A stretch of DNA of 64,000 nucleotides, taken from contig CM047426.1 of assembly GCA_026168455.1 (NCBI GenBank), positions 32,361,058 through 32,425,057 on the forward strand, in the 5' to 3' direction. The stretch is from Theocolax elegans. Its lineage: Eukaryota > Arthropoda > Insecta > Hymenoptera > Cerocephalidae. A program made the translations under genes and the position numbers. The notes below the pieces were generated by a model, which was not told where the DNA came from, did not search any database, and saw nothing but the letters and a program-made list of their open reading frames with translations. Below are positions 51,771 to 64,000 of the stretch, piece after piece (the first letter of the stretch is position 1; each line of letters starts with the position of its first letter).

Positions 51771-53030
51771 CTAAATTAAAGGCCTTTTGTAAGCCCATAA
51801 TTTGTCATGGTCGTAGATTAAATGTATTTTATCATACATATACTTAAAAAAATATAACAAATTATCATATTGTCCATTATATGGCTGGAACAAGTCTGAC
51901 TCATTTACAATACTTTTTGTATCATCTATCTGTATTTTGTTTTCAATTTCAACATAGTTTTGAATTTTTCCAAATGCATTTGTATGTAATTCAACAAGAA
52001 ATTGATGAATAGCTTCTATAGTTGCTAAATACCATCGAGGGCTTTTCTTTTGATGCCTCCAGAACTGTGAAATTCGAGATTTAAGTATCACACATGGTAA
52101 ATCTGTAAAATATGTATTAAAAAGTTAGGTACATGTATGTAAAAATATATATAAAAGAATTTTACAAACTTCTCAATCTCTCATCTTTATATATTGACTT
52201 AGTCTGATGCCAGGTACTATCTATAAATACTGCTCGAGATATAGGAAATTGATTTTTGATCATTTCATTTACAGTCTCATTGATATTTTCAGTTCTCTTC
52301 GTAAATAAATCTTCAACAGTTATTGCAGTTTTACTAGGAAAAATAAGAATAGTCTAAAAATTAGCGTTATACTGTTTTAATAATAATAAAGTAAAATTGT
52401 AAAGCTATATATTTTATTCTTACTCTATCAGTTGCTAGAAATTCTGGAAAATCTGGATAGGTATAAATTCTAACGTCTTCTGGAGCTACAATAGCTGCAT
52501 GAATAGCTGTACTTTTTCCATCAATTTCCTGTACATGCTTAATTATGTCAATTTTAATAGGCAACTAAAAGATAAAACAATTTTATTTATATAATATATT
52601 CAATAAAATTATTGATGCAAGGAAATTCAGGCTACTTGAATGAAAATACATTTTTTAGGTTAGACTACTATTAATAATTATTGAAAAATAAAAAGTTGAA
52701 AATATATGTGAAAACAGAAACGTGTTTGAACAATCAACAAATAACTAAATAATTAAGTAAATAAAATAACAACTTTACCTTGATTCGAGGAATAAATTTT
52801 TTATCTATTACAGGTGAGTAACAAGAATAACAAAAGAATTTTCGTGATTTATAACAAACTCCACATATTTCTCTTCCTTCGATAGTATCAAGACAACTTG
52901 CATCATCAATTTTTAAATTTCGAAATGGTTCTCTGTCGATGATTTTCTGTTGTTCTTCTAAGTTCTTTAATTTTGTTTGATTTGTATTAATACGGACCAC
53001 ATTGGGCTCCGCCATCTTTTTAAATGTCAT
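51771..53030 (-). CDS. DTWD1: DTWD1, tRNA-uridine aminocarboxypropyltransferase
   Basis: Four exons: 53030-52779, 52564-52424, 52353-52170, 52102-51771; 909 nt, 302 residues. DTW-domain enzymes transfer the aminocarboxypropyl group of S-adenosylmethionine to uridine, giving acp3U in tRNA; DTWD1 acts at position 20 of the D-loop. Seen here: zinc-binding cysteines ([16 protein letters not shown]), [20 protein letters not shown], the signature FIDSTWHQT in place of strict [13 protein letters not shown], the STIEAI-like [14 protein letters not shown], and [16 protein letters not shown] near the C-terminus. Length matches the human protein. The true start could be the second Met (53015), since MAEPN begins there. 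AG-rich DNA of the next gene begins about 200 bp downstream. Confidence 0.95.
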
Positions 53031-53352
53031 AAACCCGGAAACCCCTAGTTCTAATGTATATATTACTTCTTATCATACACATACACACACACACACATAT
53101 ACTTTGTTTATTTACATTTACTAATTGTTCAGTACAGAAGTATAAATGTAAATTAAAAAAAATATTTATTATTTATTTTTAATTTTTAATCTATATAATT
53201 AAAAATACATAAATTTTTTGATACATCATTTTATAAAAAGTATTACAATAATTCCTAAAATTATCTCTGCATATTGTATATAAGCTTAAGATCACCCAAG
53301 TAATTATAAATATATGTATAAAAGTACTTTCAAAGATTATACATATTTAGTG

Positions 53353-54045
53353 TTACTCTATCTTTATAGGTGACGATTGGAAGATTCTTGCTGAATATCT
53401 TACTACCATAACGATACTAAAATTAAAAGAAATAAATTACTCTACAGAATAAATAATGTAATATGAAATTGCATTTAGTAATCTATAAAATTTGGTTAAT
53501 CACCTAAGTGCAGCAATAATGCCTGCTGGCATTATTTTTCCTGAATTGTAAAAACGATAACCCATTAAACTTCCAAGAGCAGCACTTGTACCTAATATTA
53601 ATTGATAATTTTGAGAATCTTGTGATGATTGAAAAGCACCATATCCTAAGATTGAACCAAATAACAGACCAGCGCCTAATGATGGAATAGATTCTAAAAA
53701 AAAAATATATTTTAGTAAGTAATAATAAATAGAATTATAATGTAATAAAAATATTAATTTTTTAATTAATTATTTATAATGAGGAAGAAGAAACAAAATG
53801 TGTATGATTTGCGACGAAAAAACCTGTTACATAGAGATACAAAGAAGTATAAAGAGGGATGGGATTAATTGATAACGTTGTAAAAGAAAAAAATGTATGT
53901 TGTATTTTATCTTTTTACTTTACATCTTAATTCCGGCACATTATTTTGTATATTATCATTAGTTCTTACGAGCTTTCACATAACCGATCACCCCACCAGC
54001 TGCGACTGCAACAGCGTAAGCAAATCCAGGAATGTCAATTGGCAT
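53353..54045 (-). CDS. TMEM14: TMEM14 family mitochondrial inner-membrane protein
   Basis: Exons 54045-53970, 53693-53504 and 53416-53353; 330 nt, 109 residues. Small four-helix membrane protein of the TMEM14A/B/C family; TMEM14C supports porphyrin import for heme synthesis in vertebrates. Family residues: PGFAYAVAVAAGGVIGYVKA, SIPSLGAGLLFGSILGYGAF, a helix with GTSAALGSLMGYRFYNSGK, and MPAGIIAALS. The last segment (IVMVVRYSARIF) fits the short C-terminal helix. Glycine-rich helices are typical of the family. Which paralogue cannot be decided by eye. Confidence 0.92.
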
Positions 54046-54290
54046 CTTGTACTTTAATAATAAAGTAAATGTTAAAACCGGCGCATTCAACAATATTTTT
54101 TAAGAGCTATGATTTCAATCTTATATCTAACATTACGTGAAAAGTCTAACTTACTTGTAGAGATTATATAGAAAGGCTTGAATGACTAGCAACAATATAG
54201 ATAGGTATACTGGATATACATTATACACATTAGCATTACATACTACATAGTTAGTGCATGGCATGAGTACACACATACGTATTACATGTG

Positions 54291-54324
<34 letters not shown>

Positions 54325-55340
54325 TCGAAACTCGAATGTCGAAGTGTTGATGCTGATGCCGATGGGCGCCGGGCGGGTGGGGGTGGATAGAACTCGGCGC
54401 ACTTTTCGAGATTCGAGAAAATTTAGCACCTAACTGATAAATTTTAAGTAATAGAGCTTTCAATTAATTTATAATTTAGGTATAATTTTATAAATTATTA
54501 CATTATTTTATAAACAAGTATTAAGAGCTTTTATAGGTTATGAATAATTATAAATATAGTACTTTTTTATTAGACATATAATATGTTATATCAAATAAGT
54601 GTGTTAAGTAGGTACATATCATTTAATTACAACATTTAAAACAAAATCGTCTTGACGAATAAAAATGTTGAATTATTTGTATAATTTTATGTACGAATTA
54701 AAATTTGTATGTGCATGTGTGTGTAGTAGTGTGGGTAAAATTAAATTATATATTTATATTATCATTTAGTACCTATTTGTTAATTAGAGGGCGCTGCATA
54801 CGCTTGCTGACGTTTTCCAACATTTTCTTTAATTTGATCATTTTTATAAGTACATATACTTCTGAACAACTTTGAATTCTTCTGTACATATTACATTCGA
54901 TTATATTATGATTTTGCAATAACCCATAATTGGAATTTCAATTTATACCATAAAATTTACTCAATGTAAAATAATTTATTTTGTTAAGTTTGTGGAAGTG
55001 ACACGTGCGTCTTTGTGTTTTACAATTTCAAGGCTATTTTTTTTACTAACAGATCAGCTGATCTATTAAAATATGTGTCATTACAGTGGTATTATGAGTT
55101 GGAAATATTTATAAAGCAGTGTAAATTTTTTGTACAGGATACTCTTTATACTTATGTACAGAAGATTCTTAAAAGGTTAATCAGCAGATATTACATTCAA
55201 CTTAGTAAAAGGATATCTATAGTTAGACAAAAGGTGCAAGTCATTATTACTGTCACTATAAATCGTGATTTACATCGCATTACATTGTTACTTTTTCGGT
55301 AGACTCATCTAGTACACAGTTTAGCCTATTTTCTTAAATT
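54046..55340. other. Divergent promoter region between TMEM14 and GCLM
   Basis: No coding gene. (TA)n at about 54294-54320. An E-box-like CACGTG lies near 55001-55006, about 340 bp upstream of the GCLM start. I looked for an antioxidant response element (TGACnnnGC, either strand) and saw none. Confidence 0.5.
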
Positions 55341-56693
55341 ATGCTATCTGATAAGAACTTGTACAGTACTGGAAATATCCTTTCTTTTAATGAATTAAAA
55401 AAGAAAGCAGGACTCAATTCAAGAGATGAAGTAAGTTTTAATATAAATTCCACATAAATTTAATACTTATTTCCATATGTACATATATAAGTTTTATTGT
55501 ATTATTTAATTTCTCACTTTTTAGTTGATTGAAGCACTTAAAATAACTTTGGATGATTCAAAAGACGATAAAGATATTTTAAATCTTGTGAGTATTCAAA
55601 ATAGAAAGTAAAGGATAGTAATAATGAAAATTAATAAAAATTATTTTTTTTATTTCTATAGAGTAATGGCATAGATACAAATTTGGAAAATGTAGATAGG
55701 AAGGATATGAAAATTACTGTCAAAGTATTTTTATCTAAAACCGATTCAGAATCTTTAACCAATGCCTTAGATCAAGTGTATAAAGTTTTAAAAACTGATA
55801 TAATAGAATCTTTAGTCATAGTTATTAATAAGGATGATAGTACAGAAGATATAATGCCTTTATTGCAACGTTTGTGGAAAGTGTTGGAAGATTATTCTAA
55901 AAAAGGAAATTTATCTAGTATTGGTGTTAGTGACGTTGACACAGAAAAGTTTATACAACTTTTTAATTGGGCAAATGTAAGATATATTTATATTTATAAT
56001 ATATTTGTGTCATATATATATATTACTTTTAGATAAATTAATTTATAATTACAATTATGACTATGAATGAATGATACTGAATTTATCAACCAGCTTGCTT
56101 ATCACTTATCAACAGCTAGATAGATTTTACAGTGGTTTTCAACAAAAAATTTTAATTGGATTTTTTTAATGTTTTGATTTAATGCATAATTTAATTAAAC
56201 ATAATGTATAATTTAATATATAAAAATTTGTACATTAAATTAAAACATTAAATAAAAAACAATTAAAATTTTATTTAGTTAAAACCCTTATAAAATCTAT
56301 CTGGTTGCTGCAATCAATGTGCCACCTTCACTATCATTAATGATAATACTATATTTCAGGTTAAGCCTAATATAATTCAGATTAATCTTGCAACGTGTTG
56401 CATTGTACCACCTGCTCTACAAGAATTTACAAAGCAAAATGACATTCAATTGTTAACTCATAGTGATCCAAATCGTTAGTATTTAAAGAAACCTATATGG
56501 GTTACAAAATTAAATATAATTATAAGATTAAATTAAATTTAATATTTCAGCAATTTTCACAAAGGAAGCTGTAACAGAAGTTTTTGGAGACAGTGCTGAA
56601 TTACATTGGATTGCTCGTTACCAAGTGCAATTGAGGTGTAGAGGAGTTCTTTCATCTAAAGGTTATTTAGTCCACATCAATAGATTATCATGA
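55341..56693 (+). CDS. GCLM: GCLM, glutamate-cysteine ligase modifier subunit
   Basis: Five exons: 55341-55430, 55525-55587, 55662-55976, 56360-56474, 56551-56693; 726 nt, 241 residues. The modifier subunit has an aldo/keto-reductase-like fold and raises the catalytic efficiency of GCLC in glutathione synthesis; it lacks its own ligase activity. Family blocks: KITVKVFLSKTDSESL, LWKVLEDYSKKGNLSSIGVS, FNWANVKPNIIQINLATCC, VPPALQEFTKQNDIQLLTHS and the C-terminal IARYQVQLRCRGVLSSKGY. It is shorter than the vertebrate protein (about 274 residues), mainly at the N-terminus and before the last block. Confidence 0.95.
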
Positions 56694-57015
56694 GTGAACA
56701 CAGTTTTTAAAGAAGTTACATATAGTATTGAAAATACAGTGTTTATGTATTGTAGAGAATAATTTTATGAACAGCGTATAACCATAAATGTGGCATTTTT
56801 TAATGCAATATGATCATTACTTTAAGTTAATTATGGATTAGTCTGCATTTTAAATATCTGTTAAGTTTATACAAACTTAAAAACAAACATTTTAAAAGCC
56901 TAATTAAAGCTTTGTAATTATAAGAGAGGTGAGGTGTATTTTTACAATTATAGAAATACTTTTTTAAATCAAGTTTGTTAAACATTTTACACACACACAC
57001 ACATATAAAGTTTTA

Positions 57016-57077
<62 letters not shown>

Positions 57078-57517
57078 GTATATATTTTTAAAATTATGTA
57101 CAAAGCAATAGCACATGCATTTTTTTTTGCTTTCTAGTGATGTTATTTACACAAAGCTTAATTGTTTTCATTGTTTGCAAATATACAGATGATTATAGTT
57201 ATATTTCACTATCAACTGGTCATAAAAATGAGATATTGTTGTACCTTTAATATATGTACGTTTTAAATAAAAATTTTAATTTTTTAATTTTCTGTAGTTT
57301 TTTGACATATACAGATATACAGATTTTGACATATCTTACAGATAGTTTATTTTACTAATTAAACGGTTTATAAAGACCTGTTTTATACGATGATATGATG
57401 TATTATGATGATAATATAACTAGTTGATTTATAAAAATATATTCAAAATTAAATATATTCTAAAAGTTTTAAAAATTATTAAGTGTACAGGGAATCTTTA
57501 ATATTGTAAGTAAAGAA
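56694..57517. other. GCLM 3' flank with a long (TA)n tract
   Basis: No gene. CA repeat at about 56991-57002 and a (TA)n run at about 57019-57066. Polyadenylation-like AATAAA near 57264. Confidence 0.6.
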
Positions 57518-58158
57518 TCTTTAGGTCGATGAAACAAGGAGAACATCATATGTTTGTGATATGGATCGTGCCCAGCTTGCAGTTTAATATAATAAATATG
57601 TTTTCTAATATAAAAATATAAAAAAAAAGCCAGATCCGCAGACCCTAACAATCGTTTTATCAAAAGTAATACGCTATACTAAAAAACAGAGGCTTCACTT
57701 TAATTGCTTGTAATTGCTAAGCTATCAAATATTGACATTCAAATTAAAATTTAGTGGAAAGTTCAGCTGGATCAAAGCTACAGCCAAATTAAGAATTAGA
57801 AGAAATTTAACTTAAAAATCAATAAAATTTGTAGTGCTAAATTTTTGTTAAAATTCTTTCAAATTTTTAATTCGGCTATAACTTTGCTCCAATTCCATTT
57901 AAGCGTATTTTTTAAAAATTATGTCTATTTTATCTCAGCTTTTTATTAAAATTGTAGTAGTCAATGTTAGAAGTTACAAGCGTTTAAAGTGAAGCCTCTG
58001 CTTTTTGTAAATTTTGCTTTAATAGTGTATAACTTTTGAAAAAACGATCGTTAGGGTTTTGATTGTTTTCATATTTTTATATTAGAAAACATATCTTACA
58101 AGCTGGGCACGATCCGTTTCCCAAACATATGAGGGTCTCCTTGTAAGTGTCGTTAAAG
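57518..58158. mobile_element. ~640-bp fold-back MITE
   Basis: The left arm (CTTTAGGTCGATGAAACAAGGAG, GCCCAGCTTGC near 57571, then TTTTCTAATATAAAAATAT) is mirrored by the right arm (ATATTTTTATATTAGAAAAC near 58070, GCTGGGCACGATCC near 58102, CTCCTTGTAAGTGTCGTTAA ending near 58155). An inner pair, CAGAGGCTTCACTTTAA (about 57689) and TTAAAGTGAAGCCTCTG (about 57984), continues the palindrome. No coding frame. Confidence 0.75.
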
Positions 58159-61100
58159 AAGTAAGCTATGAATCTATTATAAAAAAAATTGAATTTTTTT
58201 CACAATTAGTAGTGTCAAACGTATGACTTTGTGAAATCAGTTTTCGTTGATAAAACAAAATTATTTGATTGCATTTTTAACTCTAAATTTGAAGAATGTA
58301 TCTTGTAACCGTGTAATTTTGTTTGTTAGATATTATTTTTTAAGAGAAAGTTACTTTATGTAACTAATAGAATGTATTTAAAAAATTTGAATGTATTTAT
58401 ATAAACGTATATTAATTGATCAACTAGCGTTTTGTATTTTTGTATTTTTCTTATCTTAAATCAACTGGAAAGAGTATATACGAATGCAATCGGCGCTAGC
58501 GATCGACTATAAGTTGGGCCTTAGCCTGACGATAATCTTTCAAGATCAATCGTGCAATCGTTAAAATGTATCTAATTGTACGGGTCGGACCAGTTTTTGT
58601 TCCACAGCCACCCCGTCGTTCTGATTCTAAATTAAACCTTGATTCCTTAATGGTAAATCTTTAAATTATATACAACGGAAAGAACAAAGCAGTAAAATAT
58701 AATGACAATATTCTGTGTCATAGAAAAAAAGATTATTTTAAATTTAATAATTCATTAAAATAGATACTGACTTGAACTGTAATAAACATAATGAGTATAA
58801 TATAAGTATGTATATATAACTATAAAAGAATTCGCATCTTAGAAAGTTTTTAGGAGAGAAGAGTATAAGTATAAGGCATACTAGGCGCTGTTGATCGGTT
58901 GGCGACAAAATCGTATATAATATCGTGGCACGCGCGATAAGCCGAAGAAGAGAGAAAGAGAAGAGGTGCACATAAGAGGAGCAAAAGAGGAGAAGGTATA
59001 AACGTGCGGTAGCAGATCGGGAGTCGGTCTAGGCGGTAGTAAATATCGGCTACCCACACACGCACAAGACCTTCTTTATAATCTTTCACTGTATTTTGCA
59101 CGCGCGCGCGCGCGCACACACACACACAGACACATAATTTAATTTTACCTTTTGCCATCCATGCTTGGCTTCGGTTTATCCCTTTGCTCCGAAGAAAAAG
59201 GGTCGCTTTGGTACCCGTCGATGCCGCGAACAGGGAGACGGAGGATATATAGTGCAACGCTTTTATATCTATATGTCTCTCTCTCTCTCTCTCTCTTCCT
59301 CTCAGTGCGCGCGTGTCTTTGTGTCCCGGGAGTCCGCGATACTCTTTCCTCTTCCTATTCATCTTTTACTTTTTCTTTCTCGAGGACGCAAAGCTACTCG
59401 CTCTCTTTTCCTGCCTTGCCTTCCTCCGTTTCTTCTCTCTTCCTACTTGTCCCTTATTTTATCCCCTTTCTCGCGCTCTTTATATTCATGCAGTTTCCTT
59501 TTTCTTTTTATTTTTTTCGATGCCGAACTCGCTTCATCGGTAAGCTTTTCTCCTTGGTTTTTTGCGTACTTTTTTTACCTACGTTTTACTCGATTCAGAC
59601 ACCTTATATCTGTTACTTTTTACTACGTTTACATGCGGTGTGCGCTCGCGGGGGCTTTCATTCTAGATTAGAGCGAGCCTATTAATTAATTACCTATAAG
59701 TATACAATCTGATTAGTAGTTAAGAATGTATAAATATTCGTCTATTAGGTATTGTATAACCGTGTAGACATAAATGTGTACTTTTTTAGCGATACAAATC
59801 TTTGTTGAGTAATGAAGAAACAATTGTAACTGTGATTTATATTAACGAACCAGATTTTACCAGACCTTTCAGAAATGGAGTTTTAATGTATGGTTTATTT
59901 AATCTTTATAAGAGATGCACATATGTGAATAGAAATATTCAGAAAATGATACTTTGTGTAAACATCATCGTTGTAACTATTTAGTACATTTACGATTGTA
60001 CAATATAGGTTTATAAAAAATCGTCAGTGTACCAGTATGCAAACAAATGAATATTTTTATTAAAATACCAATGTGAACTGAAAAAGGAAAAAATTTTTCG
60101 AACAAAAACCATTGGTACAATTAATCAGAGAACCATTGAGTATAATAGTAGTTGTAGAGTCAGAATCGCTAAATACCAGTCACATATACACGCATGTATA
60201 TAAGGTTGCATCGCGTTTTTCGACTCTTCGGAACGCGCGCGTTGTCCCTTTTTTTCCTCCCGGGTTTTGCGCACGCAAAAAAAAAACATACCGAAAAGAA
60301 AAGAAAACCGGGCGGAGTATGCGAACGTTGCCGCGCGATACTATGTTATCCCCGGGGTTTGCGGCTCTGACATACTTTGTATGCTAATGCCGCATATAAT
60401 GTCGGTTGTGTTTCTCTTTTCTGCGTTTATCTGCTCCTTGCGGGGAAAAGAATCGAGAGAAGGACTCCCGAGGACCCTGGAGAGGAAGAATCTCTTTTCG
60501 AGAAGGATAAATAAATTAGGGCAGAAAAGATTTATCTTATTCTAGATTTTAATACACTTTTTTGTGTATGCGATTCTCTCAGCCTAGCACTTTTCTTTAA
60601 TACCCTATACATTCTAGTAAATTGCACTTTCGCTTTTCTTATGCTACGCGTTACTTTTGAGTTACATAATTTTTTTGAAACAACATTCTCTATCTGATAA
60701 TAAAAAGGAGTATCTATTTTTGAAGTCAAATAATTAGCCGCGTATGTATCGGGAAATCCACGTAAACCTTTCATTTTTTGGATAAGCATGTACCAAGCAG
60801 GTAGTTATTTAGTTTGGCTACTCGATTATACTATCTGACGAATGATACGAACACTAAAATGGATGGAAAGTTTTTAGAAAACTGTAAAAAATAAAAACGT
60901 AGAAATTGACACTTTTTCAAGGGAAAGTGTAAATTTTTTTTAATTTTTCTCCACAATTGTTTAGGCATCCCTGAACTCTTCTGAGAATGAGATATATTTT
61001 TTACAATAAGAATTTAATCTATCTGAGCTACATCATTGTGCCGCTCAATGATTTATAATAATTAGCACTCAAATTAGCGATACTTAATTTTGTGTAATCG

Positions 61101-64000
61101 ACAAATTTCGCAATTTTTTGTCTGTGCATCTTTTGAGGCATCTATATATGAAAATTTAGAACAAACTAAACGATTCCTTTTCATAAAACAAAAAATCAGT
61201 GATTCAAAAACGTCTATGTCACCACAAGTATTGAAGATAAAGGCACACCAGATGGATAAGCAAATGACCTGCGTAGCTTATTTTCGAAAACATGTTTTTT
61301 CGTTGGCTCATCAATAATTTTATTTTTAGCACGTCAGAATCTTTTGTAATTTATTATTATTCACCTTGATAATCTATTATCATAAGCTTCACATAGACCG
61401 ATCAATATACAAGTTCTGTACTTAGAGATAGCAATTTTTCGAGGCATTATTAAAAATGAGTAATGCATATGAATTATTGATTCAGAAAGTCTAAGAAACA
61501 TACCTCAAAAGATAAAACAAGTGTGTTATAAAATTTCAATTTTAATTTTATTTTTGCAAAAAATCAAATGTTTCGTGGATCCCCTCGTATATTTTACATA
61601 TAAATACTATTACATATTTATTATAGATTGAAACGTTCTCATTAAGCGAGTTGTCATTGAAAGTAGCCCTAAATAATCTATATTAACATTTGAATTTTAA
61701 TTAACTATATTATTCTAAGTTTCAATGCTCGGCAGCACAATGATATAAGTATAAATAGAAACGAAAATATTTATCGTAAGGCTAATAAATAACAAAGGAA
61801 GGATGACACATATAACAAGAGGCACACGCACGTATATACGCAGGCAGGCAGGCAGGCAGGCAGGCAGGCAAGCAGGCGCACACACGCGCACACACCGAGA
61901 AGGTAAAGGCAAAAAAGAAGGAAGGCAGTGTATGTAAAAGCCAAGAAGAAGCGAGGTAGAGTATATAAGAATATAAGAGAACACGGGATAGCCAACGTTT
62001 TACGACGCCTTGACATACGCCTTGCCAGTGGAATTGCGCGAACGCTTTGGCACACGACGAAAGTAAAAAAGGAGAGACTTCTGGATCCAACATTTTTTCT
62101 ACTTGCTTATTCCAACGCGCGGCGCGGAGAATTCGCGCTTTAATCCAGCGCCTCTCGTGTGACAGTCTGGCTGGCCGTTGCTGCTCCTGCAACTATATAC
62201 CTTTGTACAGAAGGATCGAGCTGCCCGGTAGCCATGGTTGTCGTGGTTATTTAGTAGATTTGCCTGTACGCGCGCGCAATCGCTTTTGTCACCGGTGTAA
62301 ACCTTTTCCTGGAGACTCTCTACCAAAGGGAAAAGAAATCTTTACGCTTGAATACGGTCGAATAAACGAGATGCAGATCATTTAATGTACAACCCTTAGT
62401 TATTTATCGGCATTCTTTTTTATAATTGTTTACGCTTCCAATTTTTTCTTGCTATAGAACGCATATCCCTATAGGTCAGAAGGTGCGGAAGCGTCTGACG
62501 TTTTATTACATTATAACATCTTTTTTCGACACTCGTTTTGGTGATTCTTGTTGTTTACATTTTATATTTATGTTATACGGATACATTTTTACGCGATTTG
62601 CTTAAAGTTTTACTTTGTACAATGCTATCGATCATTATAGTAATCTCATCGTTAATTTATTTGATTTAAATCGAATGTAATTATATAGATCAAATATGAT
62701 GTAATAATGTTTATACATTTGCTTGAAATATTCAATTTCAATAATAACGAGCCGTTAATTCGTATTTTGCTATACTTTTCTATGGTCTTACTTTAATTTT
62801 AATTTATAAATTTAGCACATGTAAATATGCAACTGGCAGATAGCAAAAAATGAGTTGTATGTAATAAGTTTAAATTCTTGCATTACATACGTTGCACTGT
62901 GATAAAAATTAAAAGATACATATCAGGAATTTCATTATTCATTCATATACTCTAGCGTAGTCACCTTATAGAATTAAATAGAATTGTAATATATTGTGCG
63001 GGTTTGTTAAGTTACATTTCCATACAACCGGCAATGGTCATGGGCTAGTAAATTTTGCGTTTTATATCCACTTCTAAATAGTATTAAAATCTAAGTTAAA
63101 AAATTACGAGTAAATTTTTCATTTCCATATTTGTCATAAAGTTATTTAGCTGGATTAAAATTGGAGTAGATATTAAAAAAAATTGTAAAATAATAATTAA
63201 TACATTTAACTTCTGTGTAAACTAATCGACATTTCGTTCCTTCGATCCTTATAATTATAATTTATAATGGAAGTTATAAAAGATTGTTTTGTCTACTTTT
63301 AAAAATGTACCTTTTATGATTAAGGAATAGCAATTAACGAACGCTAAGATTAATAAGAAACGCATACGAGAATTATTTAAGCATGGAGAAAGAGAAAGAG
63401 AACGTGTAGAGGTGACCGAGTCCATTCACAAACGCAAATGTCAAAAGAGAATGAGAGTGCAAGTTCGATCAGATCTCGGGTCCATTCACTCGCGGAAAAG
63501 CATCCCCAGGTCTCGTCAATCCAGGCACGTCTCACTCACTCCTCGCGGACCGCGTAATAAAGACGTAATCGGGCAGTCTCGTCGATCGCCACTCACGACG
63601 AGTCTTTCTCGCCTTTCTCCTCTTCTTCCACCTCTCTCTCTCCGTTTTCGCGCGGCATATCACGAGGCTATGAATCGTTGCGCGTCCGACAAAGCTTATG
63701 GGACGACGTCGTGAGGGAGAGAGAGAGAGAGAGGGAGGGAGAGAGATAAATGTAAACGCAAAAGCGTCTCCGCTCCCGTGCAGCAGCAAGACGGTATAAA
63801 TAAGCGGCTGTCGTTTGCGGAAGGAGAAATGAAAGAAAACGACTTGGCGGCTCCTGAGGAAGAAGAGGAAGAAGAGAAGAAAGAGGTGGAAGAGGTGAAA
63901 GAGAAGAAAGAAGAGGAATAGAGGAAGAGGAGAGGAGGTGGAGGAGAAGGAGAGTAGGGAATAAATAAAATCAGGGTGGAGCGAGAAAGGATCCCGATTT
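58159..64000. other. Terminal region without recognised gene; CpG-richer and low-complexity stretches
   Basis: From about 58.85 to 59.65 kb and again at 60.2-60.5, 61.8-62.4 and 63.4-64 kb the DNA is less AT-rich, pyrimidine- or purine-skewed and CpG-containing, like promoter or 5' noncoding DNA of a gene beyond the window. Open frames there are Ser/Leu- or Arg-rich translations of CT/GA tracts. Microsatellites: a GC/CA run at 59099-59128, CT near 59276-59296, (CAGG)n at about 61840-61880, GA at 63716-63745 and a GAGGAA-rich tract at 63855-63960. Confidence 0.5.
61838..61877. repeat. (CAGG)n tetranucleotide microsatellite
   Basis: About nine tandem CAGG units with one interrupted by CAAG. 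Confidence 0.85.

Noticed and set aside
59152..59685. Three long overlapping plus-strand frames (up to 177 codons)
   Set aside because: Leu/Ser/Phe-rich translations of a pyrimidine-rich tract, open in all three frames, which indicates composition rather than coding.
60532..60789. 85-codon minus-strand frame, Lys/Arg-rich
   Set aside because: Looks somewhat protein-like, but I see no family match, no flanking splice context and no start context; not supportable.
61771..62192. Frames with Cys-Leu-Pro-Ala repeats
   Set aside because: Generated by the CAGG microsatellite.
63412..63714. 100-codon Arg/Ser-rich plus-strand frame at the window end
   Set aside because: Low-complexity CpG-containing sequence, no recognisable domain; more likely 5' noncoding DNA.

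Overview
The window is AT-rich, intron-containing animal DNA, almost certainly from an insect. The order Hymenoptera is a reasonable guess but not proven: the DNMT3 and NOL9 relics read like bee/ant/wasp family members. Genes have short introns with GT-AG ends and lie on both strands. Exon joins were read by eye. For seven genes the chosen splice sites give a total coding length divisible by three with no internal stop: ASCC1 349 aa, the membrane protein at 24.2 kb 539 aa, eIF4A 420 aa, ALS2 1564 aa, an unknown 488-aa protein, DTWD1 302 aa, TMEM14 109 aa and GCLM 241 aa (eight including the unknown protein).

Layout. 0-3 kb (-): a chimeric gene joining a transposase-like N-terminal half to a CWC22-like splicing-factor C-terminal half, with the junction inside one exon. 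4.1-8.1 kb: a tandemly duplicated transposon with ~190-bp terminal inverted repeats and nested ~300-bp repeat units. 8.1-11.3 kb (+): a broken copy of the polynucleotide kinase gene NOL9, split by a fold-back element built of GTAC decamers. 12.2-16.2 kb (-): a broken DNA methyltransferase DNMT3 gene. Its ADD zinc-finger exon is split by a 1.15-kb transposon with a 2-bp target duplication, and its catalytic exons carry two further frame breaks. 17.9-19.4 kb (+): ASCC1. 24.2-26.1 kb (+): a two-anchor membrane protein. 31.7-34.7 kb (+): eIF4A. 38.1-49.0 kb (-): ALS2/alsin in 14 coding exons. 49.9-51.6 kb (-): an unrecognised protein. 51.8-53.0 kb (-): DTWD1. 53.4-54.0 kb (-): TMEM14. 55.3-56.7 kb (+): GCLM. 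56.7-64 kb: no recognisable gene; a fold-back MITE, microsatellites and a GC/CpG-richer, purine/pyrimidine-skewed stretch.

The genes are ordinary housekeeping loci (translation, tRNA modification, glutathione synthesis, endosomal Rab5 GEF, alkylation repair) with no operon-like logic. The unusual part is 0-16 kb, where a fusion gene, stacked inverted-repeat transposons and two adjacent dead genes are concentrated. The clean reading frames elsewhere argue against general base-calling error as the cause of the lesions. If this DNMT3 is the only copy, the species would have lost its canonical de novo DNA methyltransferase; that is inference.
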